Shown here: positions 21,620 through 30,715 of the stretch, piece by piece
How positions within the stretch are numbered: position 1 is the stretch's first letter
Layout of the letters: every line of letters starts with the position of its first letter
Source of the DNA: an uncultured Oscillospiraceae bacterium
Lineage (GTDB): Bacteria > Bacillota > Clostridia > Oscillospirales > Oscillospiraceae
Assembly: GCA_910579595.1 (NCBI GenBank)
Contig: CAJTVM010000016.1
Coordinates: forward strand, 1-42,461
Direction: 5' to 3'
DNA: 42,461 bases
Notes under the pieces: generated by a model
Told to the model about the DNA's origin: nothing
The model's database searches: none
The model's input: only the letters and a program-made list of their open reading frames with translations
Position numbers and translations under genes: made by a program

Positions 21620-22797
21620 TAATTCTTCAGCAGTTCAATTGCCGCCTGGAGCTGGACATCGTCCCCGCTTCCCAGCGCCGCGCCCCCTGGCAGGGACAGC
21701 TCCACATCGGGGATGATCCCCTCCCCAATGAGGGAGTGGCCGCTGCCGGTGCAGTAGGTGGCGGTGGACAGCCCCAGCCCGCCGCCGTTGGCCAAGGGGA
21801 AAGTCACCTGGGAATACCCCTTGCCTGACGTAACCTCGCCCACAATGGGCACACCCGCACTCTCCCGAAGCTGGGCCGCCAGCAGCTCCGCCGCCGAATA
21901 GGTGTCCTTGTCCACCAGCACCACCATGGGCAAATCAATGCATTCCTCGCCCGATACGTACACCGTCTTGGACCACCACCGGGGCTTATGGGTGAACACC
22001 GGCCCCTCGGGCAGCAGATAGTCCAAAATCTTTACCAGCTCCGACACATAGCCGCCGGGATCTCCGCGCACGTCCACAATCAGGCTTTCCGCCCCCTGCT
22101 CCACCAAGGCATCCAGCTCCTGCTGAAAGCTGTCCGCCGAGCCGGAATAGAAATTGCTCAGCTGGACATAGGCCATATTCCCTTCCAGCATCGTCCCCCG
22201 GGCGGAGGAATTGTGCAGAGTGGCCCGGGTGCACGCCGCCTCCCGGGTGGAGCCGTCCTCCCCCAGCAGGGTGAGCACCACCTTGGTGCCAGCCTCCCCC
22301 CCAATCAGGTCGGATCCCTCCTGCCGGGCGTCCCCGGCGATGGACTGCCCGTCCACGGCGGTGATGACGTCCCCCGCCAGCACCCCCGCCTTGTCCGCCG
22401 GACCGTCTTTGGTGACGGACTGCACCAGCAGGCCCTCCTCCCTGGACACCACGTCTACGGTGATGCCTACGCCCACGTAGTTGTTGGCCCGGCGCTCGAG
22501 GGTGGCCTGGTGCCGCTCTGCGCTGAGGTAGTACGACCACCGGTCCCCCAGTCCTTTCACAAAGGCGGCCAGCCCCTGGTCTGTGGCCGCGCCCAGATCG
22601 GCGTCCGTCTCCACAAAGGCAAACCGGGCCAGCAGGTAGGTCTGCACCATGGTAATGCCGCTCCGCCCCAGCAGGGCGCACCACAGCCCTGTGGACAACA
22701 GCAGGGTGAGCAGCACGGCAATGGCGATCTTGCCCTTGCTGCCCAGCCGCCGTTTTTTCTTTGGCTTTTTTTTAGTTTGTGCGGTCTGTTCTTCCAT
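21619..22797 (-). CDS. S41 family C-terminal processing peptidase (CtpA type)
   Basis: A 392-residue membrane-anchored serine protease. A Lys-rich N-terminus and transmembrane helix (about 23-46) are followed by a PDZ domain (VGVGITVDVVSREEGLLV, AGVLAGDVITAVDG) and the S41 domain. The catalytic Ser is in DTYSAAELLA and the Lys in TSGKGYSQVTF. It degrades or trims extracytoplasmic proteins. GGAGG before 22797 fixes the start. The frame to 22986 lacks a site. It follows ftsEX and an M23 peptidase, a common clostridial cluster in which it may process the cell-wall hydrolase. Confidence 0.92.
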   Translation of the reverse strand: MEEQTAQTKKKPKKKRRLGSKGKIAIAVLLTLLLSTGLWCALLGRSGITMVQTYLLARFAFVETDADLGAATDQGLAAFVKGLGDRWSYYLSAERHQATLERRANNYVGVGITVDVVSREEGLLVQSVTKDGPADKAGVLAGDVITAVDGQSIAGDARQEGSDLIGGEAGTKVVLTLLGEDGSTREAACTRATLHNSSARGTMLEGNMAYVQLSNFYSGSADSFQQELDALVEQGAESLIVDVRGDPGGYVSELVKILDYLLPEGPVFTHKPRWWSKTVYVSGEECIDLPMVVLVDKDTYSAAELLAAQLRESAGVPIVGEVTSGKGYSQVTFPLANGGGLGLSTATYCTGSGHSLIGEGIIPDVELSLPGGAALGSGDDVQLQAAIELLKN

Positions 22798-22860
22798 AGG
22801 GCGGACCTCCTTAGCAAGAGAAATTGGGGTATTTGAGCAGGCCCCGGCGGGCAAGTGCGC

Positions 22861-22886
22861 AAAGGCGCGGGTTATCCCCGCGCCTC
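22861..22886 (-). other. Hairpin in the M23-ctpA intergenic gap
   Basis: The minus strand has a perfect stem AGGCGCGGG / CCCGCGCCT with a five-base loop, 64 bases before the ctpA start. The T tract is poor, so it may stabilise or partly terminate the upstream message. The rest of the 210-base gap (22798-23007) shows no gene. Confidence 0.5.
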
Positions 22887-23007
22887 TGAATAATTGGGAT
22901 CCCCGTGTGAACTCAGCGCAGCGGGCCGCATGGGAAAAGGAGGGGGCGAGGAAGCGTTTTGCGAATGCCCGAAGGGCGTTCCACAAAGAGCGGACTTTGC
23001 CCCAACG

Positions 23008-24318
23008 TCATCCGCCATAAAGGGTTCCGCCGCTGGGGGATGTAAAGGTCATGCCCGGGTAGAGGCGCAGCACATCGCCGCGCACCCCGTTCACCCGCAG
23101 CTCAAAGTGCAGGTGGTTGCCGGTGGAACGGCCCGTGGTGCCCACGTAGCCAATGACCTGCCCCTTGCTCACCGTCTGGCCCACGCTGACAATGGGCACC
23201 TGGCACTGGTGGGCGTACAGGGTGGAATAGCCGCCGCCATGGCCGATAATGCAGTAGTACCCATAGGACGAGGCGTACTGGTTGGTGTTCACCGTGGTCA
23301 CCACCCCGTCGTTGGCGGCATAGATGGGCGTACCGCTGGGGGCGGGGATGTCGGTGCCGGTGTGGTTATCCGAGCGGCCGGTGAAGGGGTCGGCCCGGTT
23401 GCCAAACAGGGAGGAGATCCGGTACCGCCCCGGCAGGGGCCAGTACCAGCTCCCGGTGGTGACGTTGACGCTGGGCTGGTTCTGATTCTGATTCTGCTGC
23501 TGTTGCCTGCGCGCCTCTTCTTCCTTCCGCCTGCGCTCGATCTCCGCCAGCTGGGCGGCGTATTTCTTCTCGGCATCCTCCAGTTCCTTGTTAATCTGCG
23601 CTTCGCTCTCCGCCTGGAGTCTGGCCTTTTCCGCCAACTCGCTCTCCGAGGCGGCAATCTGCCGGAGCACTTCGTTCTGCTGCTCCCGCATCTCATCCAA
23701 CTCCGCCATGTGGGTTTCCAGCTCCGCCTGAACCTCGGCTTGTTCGTCCCGGCTCATCTGGAGGTCGTCCCGGGCCACGGCAATCTCCTGCTGGGTGGCC
23801 TCCAGCTGGTCGATGATCCGGTTGGAGTATTCCATAATGTCGGTGATCAGCATGGCATGTTCCAGCAGCTCGGACACCGAGGACACCTCAAACAAAATGG
23901 ACAGGTAGGACACGCTGCCCGTCTCCTCCATCCACCGCACCTGCCGGTAGAACTCCTGGAGCTGCTCCTCCTCCTGGACTTCCAGCGCCTGAATCTCCTG
24001 CTCCTTGCCGGCAATCTGCACATCATACTCGTCAAGCAGCATCTGGCTGGTGTTGATCTGGGACTCGGTGAGCACCACCTGGCTTTCGATCAGCTCCATC
24101 TGCTCCTCGGCCTTGGCCAAGTCGCCCCGCACCGCCGCCAAATCGGCCTCCGTCTTTTTCTTCTGGGCCTGGATGTCGGCAAGCTCTTCTTTGATGCTGG
24201 CAATGTCGTCCTTGGTCACCGTCGCCTGGGCCAAGATGCTCAGCGCCGGCACCAGCACCGTAAGCAGCAGCGCCGCCGCCAACACAATGACTATGATCCG
24301 CTGTGTCTTTTTATTCAT
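23008..24318 (-). CDS. Coiled-coil M23 peptidase (EnvC/PcsB-like murein hydrolase)
   Basis: A 436-residue secreted protein with an N-terminal membrane or signal segment (about 8-30), a coiled coil at about 35-290 and a C-terminal LytM/M23 domain. The zinc and catalytic residues are visible in NHTGTDIPAPSGTPIYA, HGGGYSTLYAHQ and GNHLHFELRVNG. With an intact HxH and no obvious loss it may be an active endopeptidase. The gene lies 28 bases after ftsX. In other bacteria FtsEX activates exactly this kind of coiled-coil hydrolase for cell separation or elongation. GGGAGG is 6 bases before the ATG. Confidence 0.92.
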   Translation of the reverse strand: MNKKTQRIIVIVLAAALLLTVLVPALSILAQATVTKDDIASIKEELADIQAQKKKTEADLAAVRGDLAKAEEQMELIESQVVLTESQINTSQMLLDEYDVQIAGKEQEIQALEVQEEEQLQEFYRQVRWMEETGSVSYLSILFEVSSVSELLEHAMLITDIMEYSNRIIDQLEATQQEIAVARDDLQMSRDEQAEVQAELETHMAELDEMREQQNEVLRQIAASESELAEKARLQAESEAQINKELEDAEKKYAAQLAEIERRRKEEEARRQQQQNQNQNQPSVNVTTGSWYWPLPGRYRISSLFGNRADPFTGRSDNHTGTDIPAPSGTPIYAANDGVVTTVNTNQYASSYGYYCIIGHGGGYSTLYAHQCQVPIVSVGQTVSKGQVIGYVGTTGRSTGNHLHFELRVNGVRGDVLRLYPGMTFTSPSGGTLYGG

Positions 24319-24346
24319 ATCGCGCCTCCCGGCCTGATTCACATGG

Positions 24347-25234
24347 TTAAACTTGCAGGAATTTGCGGATGGCAACGCCGGACCCCACCGCGCCGATGGC
24401 CGCGCCCGCCACCAGGAAGATCCCCAGCACCCGGGGCCAGATGGCGCTGAACGCCACTAAATCGAACAGGGCCAGCGCGCCGCTGCTGATGATGGCCCGG
24501 CACACCGCGCCATACACCGCCCATTGGAGCAGGAACGCCACCAGCGCCCCCATCAGCCCCAGAATCAGCCCCTCCACCACGAAGGGGCCCCGGACAAAGC
24601 CGTCGGTAGCGCCGCACATCTTCATGATGGCGATCTCGTCCCGGCGGGCAAAAGTGGCCAGCCGGATGGTGTTGGCAATGATGAACAGGGATACCGCCGC
24701 CAGGATGGCCACCAGCACATAGGCCAGGGCAGTCACCGCGTTGCGCACCGCCACAAAGCCCTCCGCCAGCTCGCCCTCGGCACTGTAGTTGGCCACGCCC
24801 TCCAGCGCCCACACCGCGTCCACCGTCTCGTTATAGCGTTCCAGATCCACCACATGGATGGACAGGCGATCCCGGAATACCTCGTCGGGTATATTGGCGT
24901 ACAGGCCGTTCTTTTCGCGCCCCTCCAGGTAGGCGGCCTTGGCCTCCTCCTTGGTGATGAATTTCACCGAGTCCACATTGTCAACGGCCTCCACCTGCTT
25001 AATCAATTCCTCGATCTGCTTTTCGCTGTAACTCTCGTCGATGTAGGCCAAAAACTCGTTCTTGTCCTCCAGCTGGGTGAGGTTCGCGTCCACGTTCACG
25101 GCCAGCAGGGAAAAGGACCCCATGATGATCAGGCACGCCACAATCATGCACACGGCGGCAAAGGACATCAGCCCGTGGGAGAACACGCTCAGGAAGCCCT
25201 CTTTGACGAAATAGTCCAAATTGATTCGTTTCAT
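24347..25234 (-). CDS. ftsX: Cell division ABC transporter permease FtsX
   Basis: A 295-residue membrane protein with four transmembrane helices: one near residue 22-45, then a large extracytoplasmic domain (about 46-165), then three more. The FtsX cytoplasmic motif RRDEIAIMKMCGATDGFVRGPFVVEG is present. The extracytoplasmic domain binds the coiled coil of the cognate hydrolase. Its ATG overlaps the ftsE stop (ATGA). Confidence 0.95.
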   Translation of the reverse strand: MKRINLDYFVKEGFLSVFSHGLMSFAAVCMIVACLIIMGSFSLLAVNVDANLTQLEDKNEFLAYIDESYSEKQIEELIKQVEAVDNVDSVKFITKEEAKAAYLEGREKNGLYANIPDEVFRDRLSIHVVDLERYNETVDAVWALEGVANYSAEGELAEGFVAVRNAVTALAYVLVAILAAVSLFIIANTIRLATFARRDEIAIMKMCGATDGFVRGPFVVEGLILGLMGALVAFLLQWAVYGAVCRAIISSGALALFDLVAFSAIWPRVLGIFLVAGAAIGAVGSGVAIRKFLQV

Positions 25235-25911
25235 ATCCTGTAGTAGCCTCCCTGACCGTCCCGCACCATTTCCCCGTCCTTGATGGCCACCACCCGCTTG
25301 GAAAAGCGGTTCACCAGATCCTTCTCATGGGTGACCACCAGCACCGTGGTGCCCATGGAATTGATCCGCTCCAGCAGCGTCATGATCTCCAAGGAGCGCT
25401 TGGGATCCAGGTTGCCGGTGGGCTCGTCGGCGATGATCATGCGGGGGTTATTCACCAGCGCCCGGGCAATGGCAACGCGCTGCTGCTCGCCGCCGCTCAT
25501 CTCGCTGGGGTACGCCTGGGCCTTGCCGTCCAGCCCCACCAGATCCAACACGTAGGGGATGCGCTTGCGCATCTCCTTGCCGCTGGATCCAATGGTGCGC
25601 ATGGCAAATTCCAGGTTGCCCTGCACCGTCTTTTTATCAATGAGGCGGAAGTCCTGGAAGATAATTCCCAGCGTGCGGCGCATATAGGGGATCTGCCACC
25701 GGCGGATGTTGCACAGGTTATAGCCATTGACAATCACCCGCCCCTTGGAGGCGGTGATCTCCGCGGTGAGCAGCTTGATGATGGTGGATTTGCCCGAGCC
25801 GGACGGCCCCACCAAAAAGACAAATTCCCCGTCCTCAATGCGCAGATCGATCCCCTTCAGCGCCTTATTGCCGTTGTCATACTCTTTATGTACATCGATC
25901 AATCGTATCAT
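25231..25911 (-). CDS. ftsE: Cell division ATP-binding protein FtsE
   Basis: A 226-residue ABC ATPase. Walker A GPSGSGKST is near residue 35, the signature MSGGEQQRVAIARAL near 137 and Walker B MIIADEPTGNLD near 158. It drives conformational signalling through FtsX rather than transport. GGGGAGG is 11 bases before the ATG at 25911. The longer frame to 26019 crosses the promoter. First gene of the ftsE-ftsX-M23-ctpA run. Confidence 0.95.
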   Translation of the reverse strand: MIRLIDVHKEYDNGNKALKGIDLRIEDGEFVFLVGPSGSGKSTIIKLLTAEITASKGRVIVNGYNLCNIRRWQIPYMRRTLGIIFQDFRLIDKKTVQGNLEFAMRTIGSSGKEMRKRIPYVLDLVGLDGKAQAYPSEMSGGEQQRVAIARALVNNPRMIIADEPTGNLDPKRSLEIMTLLERINSMGTTVLVVTHEKDLVNRFSKRVVAIKDGEMVRDGQGGYYRI

Positions 25912-25935
25912 GTCATGGGAAGCCTCCCCATATAG

Positions 25936-25957
25936 ACTGCTTTGTAACTGCTTTGTA
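25936..25957. repeat. Tandem 11-bp repeat at the ftsE transcript start
   Basis: ACTGCTTTGTA occurs twice in direct succession, just downstream of the predicted transcription start. It could be a regulator site or leader element. Confidence 0.5.
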
Positions 25958-25966
25958 ACTTTTGCT

Positions 25967-25995
25967 ATTATATCTGCTATTTGGCGGGATGTCAA
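25967..25995 (-). promoter_or_regulatory. Consensus sigma-A promoter of ftsE
   Basis: Minus strand TTGACA (25990-25995), 17 bases, TATAAT (25967-25972): a perfect match to consensus. Confidence 0.9.
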
Positions 25996-26041
25996 CCGGC
26001 TGAGGCCCTTTCCCAGCATTCGGCAAAAAAGTTTACAATAG

Positions 26042-26065
26042 AAAACCGCCCGGACGGGCGGTTTT
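26042..26065. terminator. Symmetric terminator after the PucR-type gene
   Basis: An 11-bp perfect stem of form AAAACCGCCCG/CGGGCGGTTTT (26042-26052 with 26055-26065) lies between the regulator gene end (26092) and the ftsE promoter. Confidence 0.85.
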
Positions 26066-26091
26066 CCCTTGTATCATGGTAGACGCACGGC

Positions 26092-27183
26092 TCAGGATTC
26101 GATGCCCCGGGACACCAGGTATTTCTTGACCATCAGGGCCACCTTGAAGGTGATGGCGTCGTCGAACTCCCGCAGATCCAGTCCGGTGAGCTTTTTGATC
26201 TTCTCCAGGCGGTACACCAAGGTGTTGCGGTGGACAAACAGCTTCCGGGCCGTCTCGGACACGTTCAGGTTGTTTTCGAAGAACTTGTTGATGGTGAACA
26301 GGGTCTCCTGATCCAGCGCGTCAATGGGATTCTTCTTAAAGACCTCCCGCAGGAACATCTCGCACAGGGTGGTGGGGAGCTGGTAGATCAGCCGCCCGAT
26401 GCCCAGATTTTCGTAGCTGATGATGGAGCGCTCCGTCTCGAACACTTTGCCCACATCGATGGCCACCTGGGCCTCCTTATAGGTACGGGCCAGATCCCGG
26501 ATATGGCCCACGATGGTGCCCACGCCCACCACGGTCTTGATGCCCAGCTCCCGGGTAAGGGCCTCCTGGACATTCTGGGCAATCTTCTGCACCTCACGGA
26601 TGTCGGCGTTCTCACCCAGATGCTTCACCAGCGCCACGTCCGTCTCGCTGATGGACAGCACAAAATCGGACTGCTTGTCGGGGTAGAGGCTGGTGACCAC
26701 GTCCACGGCGGACACATCGGGGGCGCCCAGCTGGCGGATCAGGATCACAGCCCGGGGCGCCTCGGACAGGAAGTGCAGCTCTTTGGCCCGGACGTAGATA
26801 TCCCCCAGCAGGATGTTGTCGCACAGGATGTTTTTGACAAAGGTAGCCTTGTCGTTCTTTTCCTCGTAATAGGTCTTGGCACCGTTGAGGGCGATCACCG
26901 CCATGGAGCACACCAAGGCGGCCCGCTCGTCCTCCCCACGGGCGAAAGCGGCATAGTCGGACTGCCCGTTCCAGCCGGGCAGGGATTTGAAGGTGAAGCC
27001 GCCGCTGAATACCAGGGATTCCTGCTCCGCCGCCAGCAGCGCGGCCGCATTCCCCCATTTCTCACCAATGCAGCTCAACTCATTGCAGGCTACCACAGTT
27101 CCCTGTTCGTCAATGACGCCCACGGCCCTGTCGCAGCAGTCCTTCATCTGGAGCACAACACTTTGGAAGATCCGGCTGAACAT
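26092..27183 (-). CDS. PucR/CdaR-type transcriptional regulator
   Basis: A 363-residue protein. The C-terminal 60 residues (DALDQETLFTINKFFENNLNVSETARKLFVHRNTLVYRLEKIKKLTGLDLREFDD) are the PucR helix-turn-helix domain. The middle (VLSISETDVALVKHL, GVGTIVGHIRDLARTYKEAQVAIDVG) resembles the GGDEF-like ligand domain of this family. Such proteins activate uptake or catabolic genes in response to small molecules. No obvious target is adjacent. AAAGGAG 8 bases before 27183 fixes the start. A 12-bp inverted repeat flanks its promoter and may be its own operator. Confidence 0.88.
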   Translation of the reverse strand: MFSRIFQSVVLQMKDCCDRAVGVIDEQGTVVACNELSCIGEKWGNAAALLAAEQESLVFSGGFTFKSLPGWNGQSDYAAFARGEDERAALVCSMAVIALNGAKTYYEEKNDKATFVKNILCDNILLGDIYVRAKELHFLSEAPRAVILIRQLGAPDVSAVDVVTSLYPDKQSDFVLSISETDVALVKHLGENADIREVQKIAQNVQEALTRELGIKTVVGVGTIVGHIRDLARTYKEAQVAIDVGKVFETERSIISYENLGIGRLIYQLPTTLCEMFLREVFKKNPIDALDQETLFTINKFFENNLNVSETARKLFVHRNTLVYRLEKIKKLTGLDLREFDDAITFKVALMVKKYLVSRGIES

Positions 27184-27321
27184 TGCGCTTTCTCCTTTCT
27201 TTGGGGCCGCAGCCAAGGATGCGCCGCGCAGCCTCCGTACCGCCGGACACGGCCTGGACGGGAACTGTGCGCCGCGGCCCTGCATCCGCCGCAGTCTCTG
27301 ATTTCACATTTTACAAGGTTC

Positions 27322-27350
27322 ATTATATCGGGTTTCTTGTCCGATTTCAA
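27322..27350 (-). promoter_or_regulatory. Sigma-A promoter of the PucR-type gene
   Basis: Minus strand TTGAAA (27345-27350), 17 bases, TATAAT (27322-27327). Inverted copies of TTGTRAAATGTG at 27305-27316 and 27369-27380 bracket it. Confidence 0.85.
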
Positions 27351-27394
27351 TAGTTTTTTCAAAAAAATTTGTGAAATGTGCCAAACTTTTCGTC

Positions 27395-28096
27395 TCATTG
27401 ACGGAAAAGGGACTGCTGTTCCTCCCCAGTTAGCACTCTCCATCCACCTTTTGGAAGGTTTTCATCCAAAACCAGCGGTCCAAACCGCACCCGTTTCAGA
27501 AAAACCACCGGTTTGCCCCGGGAGGCCAGCATCCGCTTCACCTGATGGTACTTCCCCTCCCGCAGGGTGATGCGGGCCTGCCGGCCGGACAACAGCTCCA
27601 GCTCCCCCGGCAGGCAGACATAGCCGTCCGCCAGCGCCACCCCCGCGCGTACCGCCTCCACATCGCTTTCGTCCAGTATGCCGTCCACCTCCACATAGTA
27701 CACCTTGTCCACATGGCTTTTGGGGGCCAGCAGCCGGTGGGCCAGCGGCCCGTCGTTGGTGAGCAGCAGCAGGCCCTCCGTGTCCTTATCCAGCCGTCCG
27801 GCAGGGAACAGGCCCAGGTTTTGGTACTCCTCTCCCAGCAGATCCAGCACTGTGCGCGCCCCCGGCTCACCGGTGGAGGACACCACCCCCGCCGGCTTGT
27901 TCATCATAAGGTATACCGGGCCGGGACCGGCAATGGCCGCGCCGTCCACCGCCACCGGGTCGGATTCGTCCACCTTATGCTCCGGGGCGCGGCAGGGCGC
28001 GCCATCCACCGCCACCCGGCCCGCGCGGATCAGCTCGCGGGCCTCCTTGCGGCTCCACCTTCCCGTGTTCGCCAGACGCTTGTCCAACCGTTCCAT
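27395..28096 (-). CDS. RsuA/RluB-family pseudouridine synthase
   Basis: A 233-residue RNA-modifying enzyme. An N-terminal S4 RNA-binding domain (MERLDKRLANTGRWSRKEARELIRAGRVAVDG) precedes the catalytic domain with the Asp motif FPAGRLDKDTEGLLLLTNDG near residue 98 and REGKYHQVKRML near 186. It likely isomerises a uridine in rRNA. Which one cannot be told. AGGGGG lies about 8 bases before the ATG at 28096. Confidence 0.92.
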   Translation of the reverse strand: MERLDKRLANTGRWSRKEARELIRAGRVAVDGAPCRAPEHKVDESDPVAVDGAAIAGPGPVYLMMNKPAGVVSSTGEPGARTVLDLLGEEYQNLGLFPAGRLDKDTEGLLLLTNDGPLAHRLLAPKSHVDKVYYVEVDGILDESDVEAVRAGVALADGYVCLPGELELLSGRQARITLREGKYHQVKRMLASRGKPVVFLKRVRFGPLVLDENLPKGGWRVLTGEEQQSLFRQ

Positions 28097-28212
28097 TCTC
28101 CGAACCCCCTGCCAGTTTTCCGCGCACCGTATACAGCGGCGGACACATTGTATCATATTGGATGGAAAAGGTACATATCCTGTCTTGAGAAATAATGGGA
28201 AGGACTGATACC

Positions 28213-28734
28213 ATGTTCATCGTCACGGCACGTGTACCAAAGAGGAGGCTGCTGGCCGGAGGGATCACCGTGTTGTGCTGCTGCGCGGCGGTGGCGGCCG
28301 CCCTGATCCTCACCCTGGGCGGCCGGGCCGTCACCGCTTCGGCAGAGGTCAAAAACATCCGCTCCAACGATGACAGGCTGGCCTACCTGGGCGGGCTGGG
28401 CTGGCAGGTGTCCCCCCAGCCCATCGCCACCGAGGAGCTGCTCATCCCCAAGGAATTTGATGACAGCTACGCAGGGTATCTGAAGCTCCAGGAGGATCAG
28501 GGCTTCGACCTGGCCCAGTATTGCGGCAAGCGGGTAAAGCGGTATACCTACCAGCTCACCAACTACCCCACCCAGGACGAACCGGTGCAGATTGCCCTGC
28601 TGATCTACAAAAACCGGGTGATTGGGGGGCAGATCCAGTCCGCCTCCGGCAGCTTCCTCCATGGGCTGACCATGCCCGCCCCGGCGGAAAGCCAGCCCCA
28701 AACATCCGCCCCAGTCTTCGGCTTTATGGTTTGA
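28213..28734 (+). CDS. DUF4830 domain-containing membrane-anchored protein
   Basis: A 173-residue protein with a single N-terminal membrane helix (about 13-38) and an extracytoplasmic domain. DDRLAYLGGLGWQVSPQPIATEELLIPKEFDDSY and CGKRVKRYTYQLTNYP match the pattern of DUF4830, a clostridial domain of unknown function. The start at 28213 has GGAAGGA upstream. A start 6 codons earlier is possible. It is divergent from the pseudouridine synthase. Confidence 0.85.
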   Translation: MFIVTARVPKRRLLAGGITVLCCCAAVAAALILTLGGRAVTASAEVKNIRSNDDRLAYLGGLGWQVSPQPIATEELLIPKEFDDSYAGYLKLQEDQGFDLAQYCGKRVKRYTYQLTNYPTQDEPVQIALLIYKNRVIGGQIQSASGSFLHGLTMPAPAESQPQTSAPVFGFMV

Positions 28735-28744
28735 CCCCTTGCAA

Positions 28745-28779
28745 AAACAAGGGAGGCGCCCAGCGCGTCTCCCTTGTTT
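28745..28779. terminator. Bidirectional terminator between DUF4830 gene and nagA
   Basis: A stem of 11 bp (28745-28755 with 28769-28779) extended by an inner GCGC/GCGC pair, between convergent genes ending at 28734 and 28786. Confidence 0.8.
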
Positions 28780-28785
28780 CTTGTC

Positions 28786-29904
28786 TCAAACGACCTGTTT
28801 GCCGTGGAAGAACACGGCCTTCAGCTCCAGATCGGAATCAAGCACAGCCACGTTTGCCCGCTTGCCCGGCTCCAGGCTGCCCACCCGGTCAAAGATGCCG
28901 ATGGCCTTGGCGGGATTCACCGCCGCCGCCCGCACCGCGTCCGCCAGGGGGATCCCAAAAGATACCGCGGTTTTCGTGCACGCCATCAGATCGGTGACGG
29001 AACCGGCGATGGTGCCGTCCTCCAGGGTGGCCAAGGGGCCCTTCACGATGACGTTCTGTCCCCCCAGATCGTACTGACCGTCGGACATACCCGCCGCCCG
29101 CATGGTATCGGAGATGAGCACCACCCGATCGGGGCCGAACATCTTAAATACGGCCCGCACCACGCTCTGGTGGATGTGGACGCCATCGCAAATCAGCTCC
29201 ACCCGCGCCCAAGGGCTGTCCATCGCCGCCCCCACCACGCCGGGGGCACGGTGGGTAAACGCGGGCATGGCGTTGAACAGGTGGGTAACCTCCCGCGCTC
29301 CGCAACGGAACGCCTCCAGCGCCGTGTTGTAATCGGCGGTGGTGTGGGCCACGGACACGGTCACGTCCTCGGAAACTTCCTTGATGAAATCCAGCGCCCC
29401 CGGCTCCTCTGGAGCCACGGACACCAGCTTTACCAGCCCCTCGGAGGCCTCCATCAGCCGCCGCAGCATGGGCACGTCCGGCGCGTGGAGCCACTCGCCG
29501 TTCTGGGCGCCCTTTTTCGCCATGGACAGGAAGGGACCCTCTAAGTTGATGCCCACCAGATCCGCGCCGGGGCGGTTGGCCTTTTTATGCTCCGCCGCCG
29601 TCCGGCACACACGGGTCAGCCGATCCTCCAGCAGGGTCATCCCCGCCGGACAGATCTGGGTTACGCCCCGGCTCAGCTCATACTCCGCCATGGTTTGCAG
29701 CCCGTCCGCGTCGCCGTCGGACAAGTCCGCCCCCCGGCAGCCGTGGAAGTGCACATCGGTGAGTCCGGGGATCACATAGCAGCCCGCCGCATCGTAACAC
29801 CCGCCGTCCCCGCTGTCCGGGGTGATCAGCGCGCCGTCAAAGCACACGTCCCGCTCTACAAAGCCATGCTCCAGGTCAAATACCTTTCCGCCGGTAATCT
29901 TCAT
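28786..29904 (-). CDS. nagA: N-acetylglucosamine-6-phosphate deacetylase
   Basis: A 372-residue amidohydrolase removing acetate from GlcNAc-6-phosphate. Motifs are GLTDVHFHGCRGAD near residue 47, NLEGPFLSMAKKGAQ near 120 (metal Glu), VAHTTADY near 180, THLFNAMPAFTHRAPG near 205 and the catalytic Asp in LISDTMRAAG near 260. Its ATG overlaps the nagB stop (ATGA). It ends the amino-sugar operon and feeds glucosamine-6-phosphate to NagB. Confidence 0.95.
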   Translation of the reverse strand: MKITGGKVFDLEHGFVERDVCFDGALITPDSGDGGCYDAAGCYVIPGLTDVHFHGCRGADLSDGDADGLQTMAEYELSRGVTQICPAGMTLLEDRLTRVCRTAAEHKKANRPGADLVGINLEGPFLSMAKKGAQNGEWLHAPDVPMLRRLMEASEGLVKLVSVAPEEPGALDFIKEVSEDVTVSVAHTTADYNTALEAFRCGAREVTHLFNAMPAFTHRAPGVVGAAMDSPWARVELICDGVHIHQSVVRAVFKMFGPDRVVLISDTMRAAGMSDGQYDLGGQNVIVKGPLATLEDGTIAGSVTDLMACTKTAVSFGIPLADAVRAAAVNPAKAIGIFDRVGSLEPGKRANVAVLDSDLELKAVFFHGKQVV

Positions 29905-30641
29905 TTCGCACCCTCCGCCAGCTTGGACAGGGCAGCCTCGTCCGCCACCAGGGTCACATCCGGATGGAGCTGGAGGATGGACGCGGGCACCTCCGGGGTG
30001 ATGGGTCCGGCTACCGCCTTCCACACGGCGTCCGCCTTGTCCGCGCCGCTGGCCACAATCAGGATCTTCCGGGCGCGCATAATGGTGCCGATCCCCATGG
30101 TGAGGGCCTGCTTGGGCACGTCGTCCGCGCTGGCAAAGAACCGGGCATTGGCCTCGATGGTGCTCTGGGTGAGATCCACCAGATGGGTGGCCTTGGGGAA
30201 GTCGGTACACGGCTCGTTAAAGCCGATATGGCCGTTGCGGCCCAAGCCCAGCAGCTGGAGATCGGCGTAGCCCAACTCCGCCACCACCCGCTCATACCGG
30301 GCGCACTCCGCCGCCGCGTCCTCCGCCAGGCCGCTGGGCACATTGGTGTTCTCCGGTACGATATCCACATGATTGAACAGGTTATCCTGCATGAAGTAGC
30401 GGTAGCTCTGATCGTGGGTGGGCGCCAGACCGGCATACTCGTCCAGGTTCACCGAGTGCACCTCGGCAAAGCTCAGATCGCCCTGCTTGTGCCACGCGAT
30501 CAGCTGCTTGTAGGCCCCGATGGGGGTGGATCCGGTGGCCAGGCCCAGCACGCAGTCCGGCTTGGACACCACCTGAGCCGCGATAATGGCGGCCGCGCGG
30601 CGGCTCATGGCGTCATAGTCCTTCTCACGATAAATTCTCAT
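29901..30641 (-). CDS. nagB: Glucosamine-6-phosphate deaminase
   Basis: A 246-residue enzyme converting glucosamine-6-phosphate to fructose-6-phosphate and ammonia. Family motifs are LGLATGSTPIGAYKQL near residue 32, VHSVNLDEYAGL near 61 (general-base Asp) and LLGLGRNGHIGFNEP near 129 with the catalytic Asn/His/Glu set. GAGGTG precedes the ATG. It lies 74 bases after the ABC permease gene. Confidence 0.96.
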   Translation of the reverse strand: MRIYREKDYDAMSRRAAAIIAAQVVSKPDCVLGLATGSTPIGAYKQLIAWHKQGDLSFAEVHSVNLDEYAGLAPTHDQSYRYFMQDNLFNHVDIVPENTNVPSGLAEDAAAECARYERVVAELGYADLQLLGLGRNGHIGFNEPCTDFPKATHLVDLTQSTIEANARFFASADDVPKQALTMGIGTIMRARKILIVASGADKADAVWKAVAGPITPEVPASILQLHPDVTLVADEAALSKLAEGAK

Positions 30642-30715
30642 ATCAAATCACCTCAAAACCATAATATACCAAAGCAGTTCAAAGATCAACCGCTTTCGCA
30701 GCTTGCGCAAAACCT

